Assembly (NCBI GenBank): GCA_030848705.1
Contig: CM061238.1
Span: 27,496,655 to 27,560,654, forward strand
Direction of reading: 5' to 3'
DNA: 64,000 bases
Origin: Heracleum sosnowskyi
Lineage: Eukaryota > Streptophyta > Magnoliopsida > Apiales > Apiaceae
Under the pieces are notes generated by a model. The model searched no databases. It had not been told where the DNA came from and was given only the letters and a program-made list of their open reading frames with translations. Below are positions 44,471-57,799 of the stretch, in pieces. Made by a program: the position numbers and the translations under genes. How positions within the stretch are numbered: position 1 is the first letter of the stretch; every line of letters starts with the position of its first letter.

Positions 44471-45161
44471 AATATTGAGCTGGAAAAGTTTGGGGCAGAC
44501 TTGTCCAAACCCATAGCGGAACCGGCTGCAGAAACTGAAGAAATAGAATTGTATGTCGATCAATCAGGGAAAATGATTCAGATATGAAAGAATATGGAGC
44601 CCTATTTGAAGGAGAGGGTTATTAAGGCGATCAGACAATATCATGATGTGTTCGCCTGGGGGCCTGAAGACATGCCTGGATGCCTTTTTCTGGGTATCAT
44701 CAAATTGCAATGAATGTAGAGGACATTCCAAAGACAACATTCATCATTCCAAAGGGCAGTTATGCATACATCAAAATGTCCTTCGGTCTAAAGAATGCAG
44801 GGGCAACCTTCCAGAAAATGATCAACAAAGTTTTCATGGAGCAGATCGGCCGGAACATGGAGTGCTATGTTGATGATATGATCGTAAAGTCTATGTTTAG
44901 AGACCACACAGAAGACCTCAGGGAATGTGTCCAAACGTTGAAAAAAAATAACACGAGGATTAACCCGAACAAGTGTACGTTCGGAGTTTCTAGTGACAAG
45001 TTTTTGGGCTATATGGTACGTGCAAGAGGGCTCGAGGCGAATCCAGAAAAAATCAAACCTGTGATTGACATGGATGCGCCGAAGACAATCTGAGACATTC
45101 AAAAGCTAACATGAAGATTAGCTGCCCTAAGGAGATTCATTTCTCGATCGGCAGAGAAAAC
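44471..45161 (+). pseudogene. Tat reverse transcriptase, 5' portion with internal deletion
   Basis: It begins with a degraded linker and HDVFAWGPEDMPG (about 44640-44678). It then jumps directly to AFSGYHQIAMN, so the RT palm segment that should lie between them is deleted. The rest carries TTFIIPKGSYAYIKMSFGLKNAGATFQ and the catalytic YVDD (about 44866). TGA stops occur at 45091 and about 45112. RT is then split by the Athila element; the Tat text resumes at 58990. Confidence 0.85.
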
Positions 45162-45166
45162 ACTAC

Positions 45167-46352
45167 TGATGTGTAAAAATAATGTAACTGTAAGCGCACA
45201 ATGTTTAGTTGTAGAAATCACAGATCGATCCACACATACTATGAATTTTCGAAAACCCTAACAATTAACTCAGGCGAACTAGACAATAAGATTTAAGTTG
45301 AGGTTTGTTTAACCTAATTAAAAAATAAAATCAGATAAGGAAAACCTAGGAATCTGAATCCATTAATCAATCACAATTAATATCAACTCCCCTAAAATCA
45401 ATTCTCTTTCCTTCACAAATAAGATACATCAATTAACGAGACAAGCATATACTATGAAACTTGTTATCTAACAATAACCTATCAAAACTTCATGGAGCAA
45501 GCATAGGCTATGAAAAATAAATCCGGTAACAATAATATATCAAAATCACTTTGTCAATTGAACAATTAAGCACCAAGAAAAATTATGAGAACCAATTAAT
45601 AGGAACGAGAAGATATCAAAAATAATTTAATTAACTTCATCTTCATCCTAGGGAAAGAGAATTAGCTACGCATAATTATAGATTTAACAAAACAATTAAT
45701 ATGAAAGTTAATAATATTAAACATAAAATCAGGACAATCTAACGAAGCATGCGTTTGATTTAATAAACTAACAACGATTACTAACTAATATTCAAGTACA
45801 GGATGAACACGTTGACTTTTATAATTAATACTAATATCAATCATGCATGCCAATAGAAAGCAAATGGATGGCAAAACAATTAGCTTGTGAAAACAGCAAA
45901 AACAAGAACACGGCGCGTTGTACAAAAACTGAATAGAAAAACAAGAATTTAAAATATTAATGATAATGAGCAAAAAGGTTGTGCCGGATAATAACCACCG
46001 ACGAAGTAAAAACAGAAAAACAGAACAAATATAAAATTCTAGGTGTCTCAAATACAAGAGGGGAGATCTATATATATAGGAAAAATAACGGGTTTGGGCT
46101 CTTTGACTACAAATCGGATTCTAAAAATATTTCCTCAATTCCTTTTTCTTCTCCGATAAGTTTTCCAATCTTTCTCCAATTTCCTTTTGACTTCAAGTAT
46201 TTCCATCTCCTTGCCTTTTTCACCTTTTTCTGTTTGAAATATGATTTTATTTATTTTCCTACAAAACAAAAGAAAACAATTTATTAAATAATAAAATTAC
46301 GAAAACAGACATAAAATATGTATTAAAATTGTATTAAATTATGGACCTATCA
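45167..46352 (-). repeat. 3' LTR of the Athila element (1186 bp)
   Basis: + strand boundaries are TGATGTGTAAAAATAATG and GGACCTATCA. Aligned end to end with 57800-58989 it shows only scattered substitutions and small indels. Confidence 0.95.
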
Positions 46353-48166
46353 AATACCCACATAGCTATCTTTTGCTCATCCTCGAGAAAAACTAATATA
46401 ATATGAACTACTATATAATAGATAATACCACTTCCATAGGTGATCACGGTTGCATTTGGCATATGCAACAAGCCCTTTAAACCTCTAGGCAGCCCCAGTG
46501 GACGAGTGAGGTCTCGTGAGGGTTTATAGTGAATGTACCCACAAAATCCATCTAGCTCATGTAAAAGATCACATGAAAATGCAACGCCACACATACAAGT
46601 CCTCTCATGCTTCATCAACTTAAGAATCAAAAATGACTTTGTAATGTCTTGTCGTGGAAGATGCAAGGATTCACATAGTCTACTCAAAGAAATATGCATA
46701 AGTTCTCAAAAGTCCATGTCAAGTGTAAGAATAAGTTGGTAATCATGCTAAGCCCAAAAAAGAGTACACCGTTGAGTTAAAACTTGAGATCTCAAATGTA
46801 GAAACAAGCAATAACTCACATTTCACTCATAAAAGAATATTCACTCAAGAACAAGGGTAAGTCTATCACTCTATTCCAACAAAATCATAAGCATGCTTGA
46901 CATTTGGTATCAATCTAACTTTAACACAACATACATCGATGATGATAATCAAAAGGTCTTTATTTGGGTTGTAACGGGACTAGGGACAAGGTATGTCAAG
47001 TAAGGCCAAATAAGGTGAAGTGTCAAAAGCTAGTAGGCACCATAATAAATCATACACATCACCAAACATCCTCCACACACATGATTTTTCTAATTTTCTT
47101 CCAACAAAAGGCTTGATTAGTCGAAAGAAGAAGGATCACAAAAACATAAGTATGCTCTCATATAATTTTTTTTTTCTTTTTGTTTTTTTTTTCATATATT
47201 TTTTGCTTATATATATATATTCGAGAGCTAAGAGATAGATATAAATCCTCCTTCAAAAATTTCTTGAACAACGACTATCAAGTAAGCAACCAAACTCAAT
47301 ATTTCCTCAAAAGTAATGAACAAAAGTAAACCCATCTTACACACCTTATTACTCCTTCAAGTTCCCACTAGCCTTTGACAATTTGGGATAAAGCATAAGT
47401 AAGGCTAAACAAGAAAAAGGTCTAGGCAAGTAACGTGGTGTGCCACCAAAAAAATAGGATTAATCTCAAGAGGGTAACTAATTGATCATATATAAATGGT
47501 GTGGTAATTTGGAAAATATAGGTTATTCCTAAATGCCTTTATCATCTTATCATCAAATAATGTCATGCGTTTCAATAAAGGTCTCAAAAAGTTCTAACAA
47601 TGCAAACAATACATGGACACTAAAAAAAGCGAATATAAAATGCAAAAGATATGCATATAGGCTCAAAAACTCACTTGGTGGTAAAACATAATCAATCCCA
47701 AGCAAAAATCTCTTCAATGCACCAACTTTTACTCAAAGCATGAAAACCAAATCATTTGCACATATTCATGTCCTTCTAATTACTTGCAACATTCAGTAAG
47801 TCTACTAGTTTCAACTTGCTAGTGTATGTGTGTGAACAAGAACTTAGCAAATCACTTCTCAATCAAAAGTATCAGAAACACAAGATTACTATAGCAGGTA
47901 AGGGTGCATCAAGCCACAAACAATCGTTTTACAAAGCTAGAATTCTACAATTTACAACTAAAATTCTTTTTGGGATTTTTTAATTTTTTAATTTTTGGAT
48001 TTTTTTAATAATACTACTAAACCCCTCCCCCATACCTAAATCATGCATTGTCCTCAATGTATGCAAATGAGAGAAAAATGACAGAGTAAAAGGATAAGAA
48101 TACCTGATAAGGGAATGACAGAGGAATAGAACTATCTATTATATACAACAAGGGAACTTACTTGGA
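46353..48166 (-). other. Athila 3' region between integrase and the 3' LTR
   Basis: About 1.8 kb with no convincing ORF. Some Athila elements carry an env-like ORF here, but none is recognisable. A polypurine run (- strand GGTATGGGGGAGGGGTTTAG, about 48018-48037) lies near its upstream end. A T-rich then TA-repeat stretch lies at about 47165-47222. Confidence 0.7.
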
Positions 48167-49540
48167 TCACGAATCAAGGAGATGGATCACCTCCTCCTCA
48201 GAATCAACTGACAGTTCTAAAAATGATTTAAGCCTTTGACCATTAACCTTAAATGTTTCACCAGTTTTGGGATTTTCAATTTCAATAGCACCATGAGGAA
48301 AAACAACTTTAACAACAAATGGTCCCTCCCACCTAGATCTCAATTTTCCAGGAAAAAAATGCAGCCTAGAGTTGTATAAAAGAACTTTTTGATCAAGAGA
48401 AAAAGATTTTCTCAAAATAGATTTATCATGCAAAAGTTTAGTTCATTCCTTATAAATCTTAGCATTTTCGTAGGCATCATTCCTAAGTTCTTCTAACTCA
48501 GACAATTGTAACTTCCTATGGCTACCAGCAGTGGGTAAATCAAAATTCAATTCTTTAATAGCCCAAAATGCTCTATGTTCAAGTTCAACAGGGAGATGAC
48601 ATGCTTTACCAAACACAAGCCTATAAGGAGACATACCCAAAACAGTTTTAAAAGCAGTACGATAAGCCCATAGAGCATCTATCAACTTAACAGACCAATC
48701 TTTCCTATTTGAATTGGCAGTTTTCTCTAGAATTTGTTTAATATGCCTATTAGAGACCTCAACTTGACCACTAGTTTGAGGATGACAAGGTGTAGCTAAC
48801 TTGTGAGTGATGGAATACTTCTTCAGAAGAGACTCAAACTGATGGTTTTTGAAATGCTTACCTTGGTCACTAATTATAGCTCTAGGCGTACCAAATCTAG
48901 AAAAGATATTCTCCTTTAAGAACTTAAGAACTACCTTGTTATCATTAGACTTAGTTGGTATGGCTTCGACCCATTTAGACATGTAATCGACCGCTAAGAG
49001 AATGTAAAGGTTACCAAAAGAATTAGGAAAGGGACCTATAAAATCTATACCCCAAACATCAAAAATCTCAATAACTAAGATTGGATTCATTGGCATCATG
49101 TTTCTTCTAGTGATCTTTCCTAAATGTTGAGACCTACTACAAGCGGCACAAAATTCTGCAGAATCTTTAAACAGATTGGGCCAATAGAAACCAGATTGAA
49201 GTATTTTAGCAGCAGTCTTTTTAGCACTAAAGTGACCTCCACAAGCCTGATCATGACAAAAGGAAAGTACACTTCTAAACTCGTGGTTTGAAACACACCT
49301 CCTAATGATTTGGTCTGGACAATACTTAAAAATATAAGGATCATCCCAAAAGAAGTACTTGACTTGTGAGAGAAATTTGGATTTATCTTGCTTCAACCAA
49401 TGAGAAGGAATTTCACCAGTGACAAGGTAGTTAACAATATCAGCAAACCAAGGAGTGGTAGAGATGGAAAGAAGGTGTTCATCAGGAAAAGACTCATTCA
49501 AAGGAATATCTATGGTGGACTCCACTACTAATCGGGAAAG
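48167..49540 (-). pseudogene. Athila integrase
   Basis: The zinc region has [14 protein letters not shown] and CAACSRSQ. The catalytic triad is readable as Asp in WGIDFIGPF, Asp in IISDQGKHF and Glu in [10 protein letters not shown] stop at about 48440-48443, after KIYKE, separates the core from the C-terminal segment 48433-48167 ([11 protein letters not shown]). The N-terminal end is cut by the solo LTR at 49546. One nonsense codon in otherwise intact text. Confidence 0.9.
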
Positions 49541-49545
49541 ATGAT

Positions 49546-52500
49546 TGTAATATCCATGAACTTTATTAATAATATAAATTATATGTTATGTGTAGAATAA
49601 TTATTGTGGAGTATTTGGAGTATTAATAGTTAAGGTTATTGAGTAATAGTATGCTAATTGTTGTTTCGGAAGCTCCTTTCAAATATCTTTTCATTCAGAA
49701 ATATCTTCAGTTTTGAGCCCCGTTTTGAAAACTCAAGGGCCCCGTTAAAATTTTGTACATCATTATTATTCCTTCGTCATTCGTGTCCGAATCATTATCG
49801 GAAGATTTCTTCGTATCATTATATCCCTAATTATCCGATACTATCAATAGTATTTGTTTTATTCAAAAAGGGAAAAATTATTCTGTACCCTAATTGTTTA
49901 GGGCGATTGATATATCGTTCATATCAATAATACATCTGTTATAGCCCCAGTATTCTTGAGCAGTCGTTATATAAAGGATATGTATTGATATGGATAATTA
50001 TCAGTCCTTGTGGATAATTATCACCTCGTAAAACGTGTACTTCACTTTATTAAAGATTTAAAGCGATCCAATGGATCAATATCGATCAAAAAATGTCGTT
50101 TGGGGTATTATTTCCCACTAAGTATAAAAAGGCGAATCGTACATTATCCTGCGTATAATACATATATATAGACAAAAAAAAAAAAAAATCCCCGAACAGT
50201 GTTCTTCGTGTTCTTGAAGATCAAATTCAATTTTGAAAGTGTTATTGGAATCCAAATCTCAAGTTCAAGTACTCAAATCAAAGCTCATGATCTCTAGTTT
50301 CAGAATCTTCCAACCGTTTCATCATCTGGTAATTTTTCGAATTAATATGAATGTTTGAAATTCGAATTATTATAAGGGTTCTTATTAAATTTGGGGATTT
50401 CTTTTTTGTTGATTCTCCGTTCAATTGATTGCTTCTAACATGTTCCTAGGGTTCTAATGAGTAGGAATTCATGCTTAAATATCATTTTTATGTTCAGTTT
50501 TGAGAATTTCGATTCTAGGGTTTTTGCCCAATTTTTCTTTTGAATAGTATGTTCATATGAATGATCTGACATTGTTTTTGATAGAGGGCTTTCATTGTAT
50601 GTGTTCTTAGCTTCATTTTAACATAAAGAACGTAGAGTTTCATGTACGATTTAGATAGATCGGAAAATTTCTTGAGCTCGCCGGAAAATAGTCGGGTTTT
50701 GAATTTCGGCTATGTTTTTGGTATGATTGTGGTCGGAATGTGTTGCTGAGTGTATGAGGAATGTTTTGGAATAAAAAGCCCCAAATTCTGATGTGTTTTT
50801 AAGTCGCCGGATTCTGGGAAAGCCACCGGAATCTGGAAAAATTTCGGTTGTTCTTCCCGACCCGTTTTTGTTCTTCCCGGCCCGTTTACCCGAAATTTCG
50901 ACCCGGTTTCAATCTTCGAAACCCTAATTCATTTTCAGAAAAATGTTTTTGGATTTTATTTTTAAAAATAATTCGAAAATAGTTTAAATATTTATAAAAA
51001 CCATATTTTTATTTTAAAAATACATTTTTATATTCATTTTTTTTAAAATTATATTTATTTATTTAAATTCGAAAACTGATTAAATTTAATTATTTTAATT
51101 ATTTTTAATTAATAATTAACTTATTTAATTAATTGATTAATACTGATTAATCAGTTAATTATTATTAATTAATTAATAATTGAATCTAATTAATTTAAAT
51201 TAGATTTAATTATTTCTTGACTTGGTTTAATTATTTAAAAATAGTTTGAGCATTTAGAAAGTGTATATTAATTTTATATTAATTGATTTAATTTTTTTAA
51301 ATACTTATATTGGGATTAATAATCCGATTTTTGATTTAAAAATTGTTTATGACTTATTTAAATTCAAATAAGCATCGAATATTGTTCTAAAAATGTTTAT
51401 ATGAGTTGAATAATGTGTTTTATTGTCCGTAAATGCTTTGTATGAGGGCTAGTGTCTGAGTTTTAAGTACCGTAAATTAGATCGGGCGTTCAATAGATAC
51501 CCGGTTACTTGTTTAAACTTAAAAATGGTTATGAGTATATGTCGAAGATAGAACGAGGATAGTTAGACTTATTATTATGAGTTGTTTATTATAGAATCGA
51601 GTTCCCGAAGCAAGGGAAAGGAGAAGGTAGAGTAAGCGTGGTAGATCCCAATCAGCTATGTAGACCATGCAAGTATCTGTGCCTTTACTTGTTGATTCAA
51701 TTGATATTGTTTCCAATGATTATGCATGTTACCATCAGAACAATCCAGATTATTCAATCTTTACCCCGTATTTGAGCAACTGATGTTATTTCCTTGAATA
51801 TTCTCAACTATTTGATTAATCCACAATCGTGTTGAATACCAGAAACCTTCACTTCAATTCATTGTATTGACTATATCCATTGTTGACCTTCCTAATTGAG
51901 TACGTTGTACCATTGAAACCATTCCGAATCTATTTCTCGGACTTCATTTGATATTGAGCAGTTGAAGCTCTTTTGCAACTATTATACCTTGTCATTGTGT
52001 ACTCATCTTGTGATGCATGTTATTGCTTATACTCTGTAATAGAATTGGCATGTTTTTAAAATGGACCGATAATGGTCGGACCATATTCATGGTCGGAATA
52101 ATTTAAGGCCAAGATGGCCATGGATCCTAGTGGAGGACTTTGCTATAAGCAAGTCCGGGGTTGATGCGTGACTGATCAGCAGCTCAACCTTTTGATTTGA
52201 AAAATGTAGAAGTCCAATTCTAATCCCTTTTACTCCAATTGAGATTGTTAAAAAGCATATGTTTGGCTTAAATCTTTTTGATTCAGATAATTGTGATTTT
52301 CCTTTCATTATGGAACTGTGATTGATATATATATTTCTTGCTGAGCACTTGTGGCTCATACTTGTTTGTTTCTAACTCTATTCTAGTGAAGCGAGAGTAT
52401 GAGCAGACACAGCGCGAGCGATAGTTCTCCAGCAGCTAGGAGACCACCTCGAGTGGTTGTCATTGGCAGGGTAGTTGTCTATTTTGTTAGTTAGACTAGA

Positions 52501-52719
52501 TGTCTAGCTTTGAACTTTAAGTTGTGTAATATTAATAACTCTGAAAACTGGTTTGTAATATAACTTAGAAGCTTGTTCAATGCCATAATCTGGATGCGCT
52601 CTTGGTTAAGGGGTGTTTTATGTCATTATTATGTTATGCATGTGTTATATCCAGGTATATTGTGTTTCGTTGGTCGAGTGACTCCCCAAATCTGTACCCC
52701 GGGTTTGGAGGGCGTCACA
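49546..52719 (+). mobile_element. Solo LTR (3174 bp) inserted in the Athila element
   Basis: It starts TGTAATATCC and ends GAGGGCGTCACA, flanked by a perfect ATGAT duplication (49541-49545 and 52720-52724). No PBS, polypurine tract or coding domain inside. A TATA-type sequence AGTATAAAAAGGCG (about 50121-50134) suggests + strand orientation. Length and termini resemble LTRs of Tekay/Del chromoviruses (inference). RNase H text on one side continues into integrase text on the other, so the insertion split the Athila pol gene. Confidence 0.9.
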
Positions 52720-52724
52720 ATGAT

Positions 52725-55205
52725 CATCAACAACATTTTCAGAACCCTTCTTATCCCTAATTTCTAAGTCAAACTCTTGGAGCAAAGAGACCCACCTAAT
52801 CAATCGGGTCTTTGAGTCTTTCTTAGAGAAAAGATATCTAAGAGCAGAGTGGTCTGTGTAAACAATGATTTTATAACCTATAAGATATGACCAAAACTTT
52901 TCAAGAGCAAAAACTACAGCTAGAAGTTCTTTTTCTGTGGTGGAGTAGTTAAGTTGAGCATCATTTAGAGTCTTACTAGCATAGTATATGACATGAGGTA
53001 TCTTATTGATTCTTTGTCCTAAGACTGCACCTACTTCAGCAGGCTGAGGTCACACATAAGCTCAAAAGGTTGATTCCAATCAAGGGATTGAATGATAGGG
53101 GCTGAGGTCAACTCTTTCTTAAGATGTTCAAAAGATTGGAGACATTCACTAGAAAACTCAAATTTTATGTCATTAGAAAGAAGATTGGTCAATGGTCTTG
53201 CCTTTTTGCTAAAATCTTTAATGAAACGCCTATAAAAACCAGCATGTCCTAAAAAGGAATGAATTTCTTTGACAGACTTTGGTGGAGATAGATTAGCAAT
53301 GAGATCAATTTTAGCTTTATCAACTTCAATGCCCTTTGAAGATATTTTATGACCAAGAACAATTCCTTCTTTAACCATGAAATGACATTTTTCCCAATTA
53401 AGAACAAGATTTGTTTCTTTACATCGTTTTAAAACTAAGTCAAGATGGTGAAGACACTGATGAAAAGAAGAACCAAAGATGTAAAAGTCATCTATAAAGA
53501 TTTCTAGGAACTCTCCTACCATATCAGAAAAAATGCTCATCATGCATCTTTGGAAGGTGGCAGGGGCAGTGGTTAGACCAAAAGCTAAACGACGATAAGC
53601 AAAGGTTCCAAAAGGACATGTGAAAGTGGTCTTTTCTTGATCCTCAGGAGCAATGGGAATTTGGAAATAGCCAGAAAAACCATCTAGAAAACAATAGTAT
53701 GAGTGACCTGCTAACCTTTCTAACATTTGATCAATGAAGGGTAGAGGAAAATGGTCTTTCCTAGTAGCAGCATTTAGTTTCCTATAATCAATACACATTC
53801 TCCAACCAGACTGAACACGAGTGGGAACTAATTCATCATCCTCATTAACAACTACAGTAATCCCTGACTTTTTAAGCACTACTTGAACAGGACTGACCCA
53901 AGAGCTATCATATATAGGATAGATGATTCCATTATCTAGACATTTAAGGATTTCTTTCCTAACGACTTCCTTAAGAGTCGGGTTCAACCTCCTTTGCGGT
54001 TCTCTAACTGGTTTAGCATCATCAACTAAGTGAATTCTATGTTGGACAATGGCATGGCTAATTCCCTTGATATCAGATATGCTCCACCATATGGATTCTT
54101 TATTCTTTCTAAGTACAATTAAGAGCTCCTCCTCTGGAGAAGGTGTCAAATCAGATGCAATGATGACTGGAAAAGACGTAGAAGGACCTAGAAACATATA
54201 CTTGAGAGTTTCTGGAAGAGGTTTAAGTTCTAATTCCGGTGGACTTGTCTCAAATGATTTATTAGCTTCATAAAGTGGCAAAGGAAAAGGTTCTAACTCT
54301 CGATTGGAACTAGGAATAGTGGACTCTAACATTTCATTAACCTCATTTTTATGACCAGTATCATCCCAATCTTGACCAAAGTAATTTTGACAAAATTTAA
54401 GAACATCATCAACATTCATGATTTCATTATCAACTAACTCATCAATCATGTTAATTTCTATGGGTTGGTTAAAAAGCTCATTGGGTTGATTTCCTACATT
54501 CAAAATGTTGAGATCAATTTGCATGTTTCCAAATGTGAGTTTCATTAATCCATTCCTATTGTTGATCAAAGCATTAGAGGTGGCAAGAAAAGGTCTTCCT
54601 AGAATGATGAGAATTTGATTTTTGAGATTTTGGACATGTTCGGTTTCTAGAACAATGAAATCGACGGGGAAGACAAAATCACCAACCTTAATCAACACAT
54701 CTTCCACCATACCCTTAGGAATTTTGACAGAACGGTCAGCTAACTGAAGAGTGATAGTAGTCTCTTTAAGTTCACTTAAACCCAAGTCTTGATAGACAGA
54801 TAATGGAAGAAGATTCACACTAGCTCCTAGATCGAGTAAAGCTTTATCAATGTAAGTATTACCAATGACACAAGAAATGGTAGGACAACCAGGATCCTTA
54901 TACTTCAAAGGGATTTGATTTGACAAGATAGAGCTAACATTAGATGTTAGGAAAGCTTTCTGAGGAACATGAGTGGTTCTTTTATGACTACACAAATCTT
55001 TTAGACACTTCGCATAAGAAGGAACTTGTTGAATTGCATCTAAAAGAGGAATGTTAATCTTGACTTGCTTGAAGACTTCCAAAATCTTATCTAATTGAGC
55101 AGATTGTTTGTTTGAAGTAAGTCTGTGAGGAAATGGAGCTTTTGGCTTAAAGACTTTTTCAATAGACACGTCAGATTGGGGTTTTGAAGGTGGTTCATCG
55201 GAGGG
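52725..55205 (-). pseudogene. Athila protease, reverse transcriptase and RNase H
   Basis: The long open part is 55169-53031 (712 codons). It has protease ALLDLGASVNLLPL, then RT with WRMCIDYRKLN, FLDGFSGYFQIPIAPEDQ, FGLTTAPATFQRCM and the catalytic FIDD. It is in the same frame as gag and separated from it only by a TAA at 55209. A small deletion near 53045 shifts the frame at the start of RNase H. That domain continues in another frame to the solo LTR, with [20 protein letters not shown] and VYTDHSAL. Confidence 0.92.
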
Positions 55206-55208
55206 TGA

Positions 55209-56724
55209 TTACTTATTAGATTCAACTTCTTCAAGACTCTTGGGATTGGAAGATTGTTTAAGACTAGGATTCAAGAGTAACGGATTTGGTTCAGATGTAA
55301 GCTTATCTTCTTCTTGAGTATTGAAACCAGCATGATTATTGAATTGATTACCAGACCTTAGAGAGATAACAGAATTCAAATTTTCATGAGACTTTTGATT
55401 TGGATGAAATTTAGGATTAGTCTCGGGTTGACTAGGAAATCGATTTTTCTCTCTCTCACTGATGGTGTTTGCTAACTGACTAACTTGGACCTCTAGTTTA
55501 GATATGGCTTGAGCGTTGGAATTTAGCAATTGCCTATCTTGGGTCATAGTGTTCATGAAATTTTGTTGAGATTGAGTTAAATTAGCTTGAGATTTAAATA
55601 ACGCCTCAAAACTCTTTGCTAAAGAATTAAATCTCTTATCAGATTCACTAAAACCAGGAGGATTCAAATGAACTGAGTTTTGATATTGACCGAGATTTTG
55701 TGGAGGATATGAGTTTAGATTTTGAGTTGGGTATGGACCAAGATTGAGCTTTTGAAATGCAGGTTGAGAATTTTGGTTATACTGATTGTATTGACCTTGG
55801 TTCCATGAGAAATTTGGATGATTTTTCCAATCAGGATTGTATGTGGATGAATACGGATCATTCCTAACTCTAGATTGAAACATGGCATTGGCTTGTTCAA
55901 TTTCAGGACAATTTTCAATCAAATGAGTAGGAGAATTACAGTTTGCACACAGAAACACTTGTGAGGACACCTTGTTGGTTTCTAAGGCTTCTAGACGTCT
56001 ATTGAGTGTATCTAACTTAGCTTCGGTTGTAATAGAATTACCAACTACGTGTACGCCCTTAGATTTTTCAGTTTCCTAACTGGGTTCCCTAGTTGACTCC
56101 CACAACATTGTTCTTTTAGCTAACTCTTCAAAAAAATTGCCAAGCTTCTTCATCAGTTTTATCCATAAACCAACCATTACACATAGACTCTAACAAGGCA
56201 GTGGTTTGGCTATCTAAGGCTTCATAAAGAATTTTACAAAGTCTCCATTTTTCTATACCATGTTGAGGACACTTAGACAACAACTTTTGAAATCTATCAA
56301 AATATTTCCAAAAAGGCTCATTTCGATTTTGTTGAAATTGGTTGATTTCATTCCTAAGCTTGTTAGACTTACAGTTGAGAAAATATTTTTTAAGAAATAT
56401 AGCAATAAATCCCTCCCATGTGGAAATAGAATTAACGGGTAGACTATACAACCACTGTTTAGCATCTTCTTTTAAAGCAAAGTTAACGAGTCTAAGCCTA
56501 ATGGAATCCTCACTTAGTTGTCGAAGTTTTTGTAAAGCACACACTTCCTCAAATTCTCGAATGAAAAGATATGGATCCTCTCCCTCTACCCCAACAAACC
56601 TAGGTAACATGCTAATGTTATGATGTTTGATTTCAAAATTGTTTGCGGTTACTGCTGGTAGCACTATGCATGAGGGTTGAGCGATACGAGCGGGGTAACA
56701 ACGTTCTTTAAGAGAGACAGCCAT
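55209..56724 (-). pseudogene. Athila gag
   Basis: The first piece (56724-56128) has the capsid-like region (FVGVEGEDPYLFIREFEEV, WLYSLPVNSISTWEGF). A one-base expansion of a T run near 56134 causes a frameshift, and a TAG follows near 56076. The second piece (55970-55209) has a CCHC knuckle CANCNSPTHLIENC and an Asn/Gln/Pro-rich tail. Repairing these lesions mentally gives an Athila gag of ordinary layout. Confidence 0.88.
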
Positions 56725-57776
56725 GACGGTTGTTGGAACTTCTACTTCTTTTGACTCAATTTTAGTGGGTGAAGAGAAATCGAGTTGTCTTGCTACTCCA
56801 GGTAGTGAAAGGTCGGATTATCTCACTAATCTAGATGTATTGTCTCGAACCCAAATACTTTGCATACAAGAAAAGAAATCAACTAAGCACGTAGCAAACA
56901 AGAGCTATAAGTAAACACCCAAGAATATGGAAAATCAAAAGAAAAATCTATCTTATCCTAAAAAAATCTAGACCTTGCTTCTAACAATAAGATACTACTA
57001 AGAGTAACAGCTCAAAAAGCATTCGTCGTGACTAGCCAGGCAGGAGGAAGCATTGCCAAGAGGCTAACCACAATTCTAGGCACCAGCCTAAAGGCCAGGT
57101 AAGCTTTCTCTAGCCTAGACACCACCAAAAAATACTTAGTGATTTGTTCCTCCTAGATTCTCTTCCTAGTTGAGCACGAAATCCTAGGGGCCAACGTCTA
57201 ATTGATTTTATTAAGGCAAAAGGAATGCAAGATGAACGAATTAGTGATTTGTGGGCCAAGTAAAGGGTGATGAAATCCCTCACCTTATCTTGAAATTGGG
57301 TGGCGCCCTTAAGATTGATTATAAGACGCAACACACAAAGAACGAGAAATAAACACTTATGGATGCACTACACTACGTGTTCTATTCTAAATTGTACGTA
57401 CCTCTTTCCTCCAGCAATCACCACAATTGTATAAGATGGAAAGCGATAGTGACAATAAATAAATCTAGATGATGTGCTCCTATGTGAGAGAATGAATGAT
57501 GCAACAAATTGGTTTTTAACAAATAACTAACTAATATTTTTGGATTTTTTAAATTTTTATTTTTTTTATTTTTCAATAATGATGGAAAGAATATAGAGAG
57601 AGGTGATACGGAATACCGAAAAGCGCTTCCAAAAATTTCACAAGAGACGAAGAGGTCTTATAGCAATCTTCTTGTTCAAACTTTCCTCCGCTTCACTATT
57701 CCCTAAAAGACAAACAATGTAGAACAAGAAACTAATCCGAAGAATTAAATATCAAGGAGTGAAAATTACCAATAGT
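56725..57776 (-). other. Athila 5' leader between PBS and gag
   Basis: About 1 kb of non-coding sequence. This is a normal position for the packaging and dimerisation signals of an LTR retrotransposon, but I cannot point to a specific structure. No ORF of note. Confidence 0.6.
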
Positions 57777-57793
57777 CCCCGGCAGCGGCGCCA
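57777..57793 (-). other. Primer binding site of the Athila element (tRNA-Asp)
   Basis: On the - strand TGGCGCCGCTGCCGGGG lies six bases after the 5' LTR end. It matches the complement of the plant tRNA-Asp 3' end at all but one position, the usual Athila primer. Confidence 0.92.
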
Positions 57794-57799
57794 AAAACT

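Noticed and set aside
46334..46699. 121-aa - strand frame as Athila env
   Set aside because: Not similar to any env-like protein I know, starts inside unremarkable sequence and runs into the LTR; unsupported.
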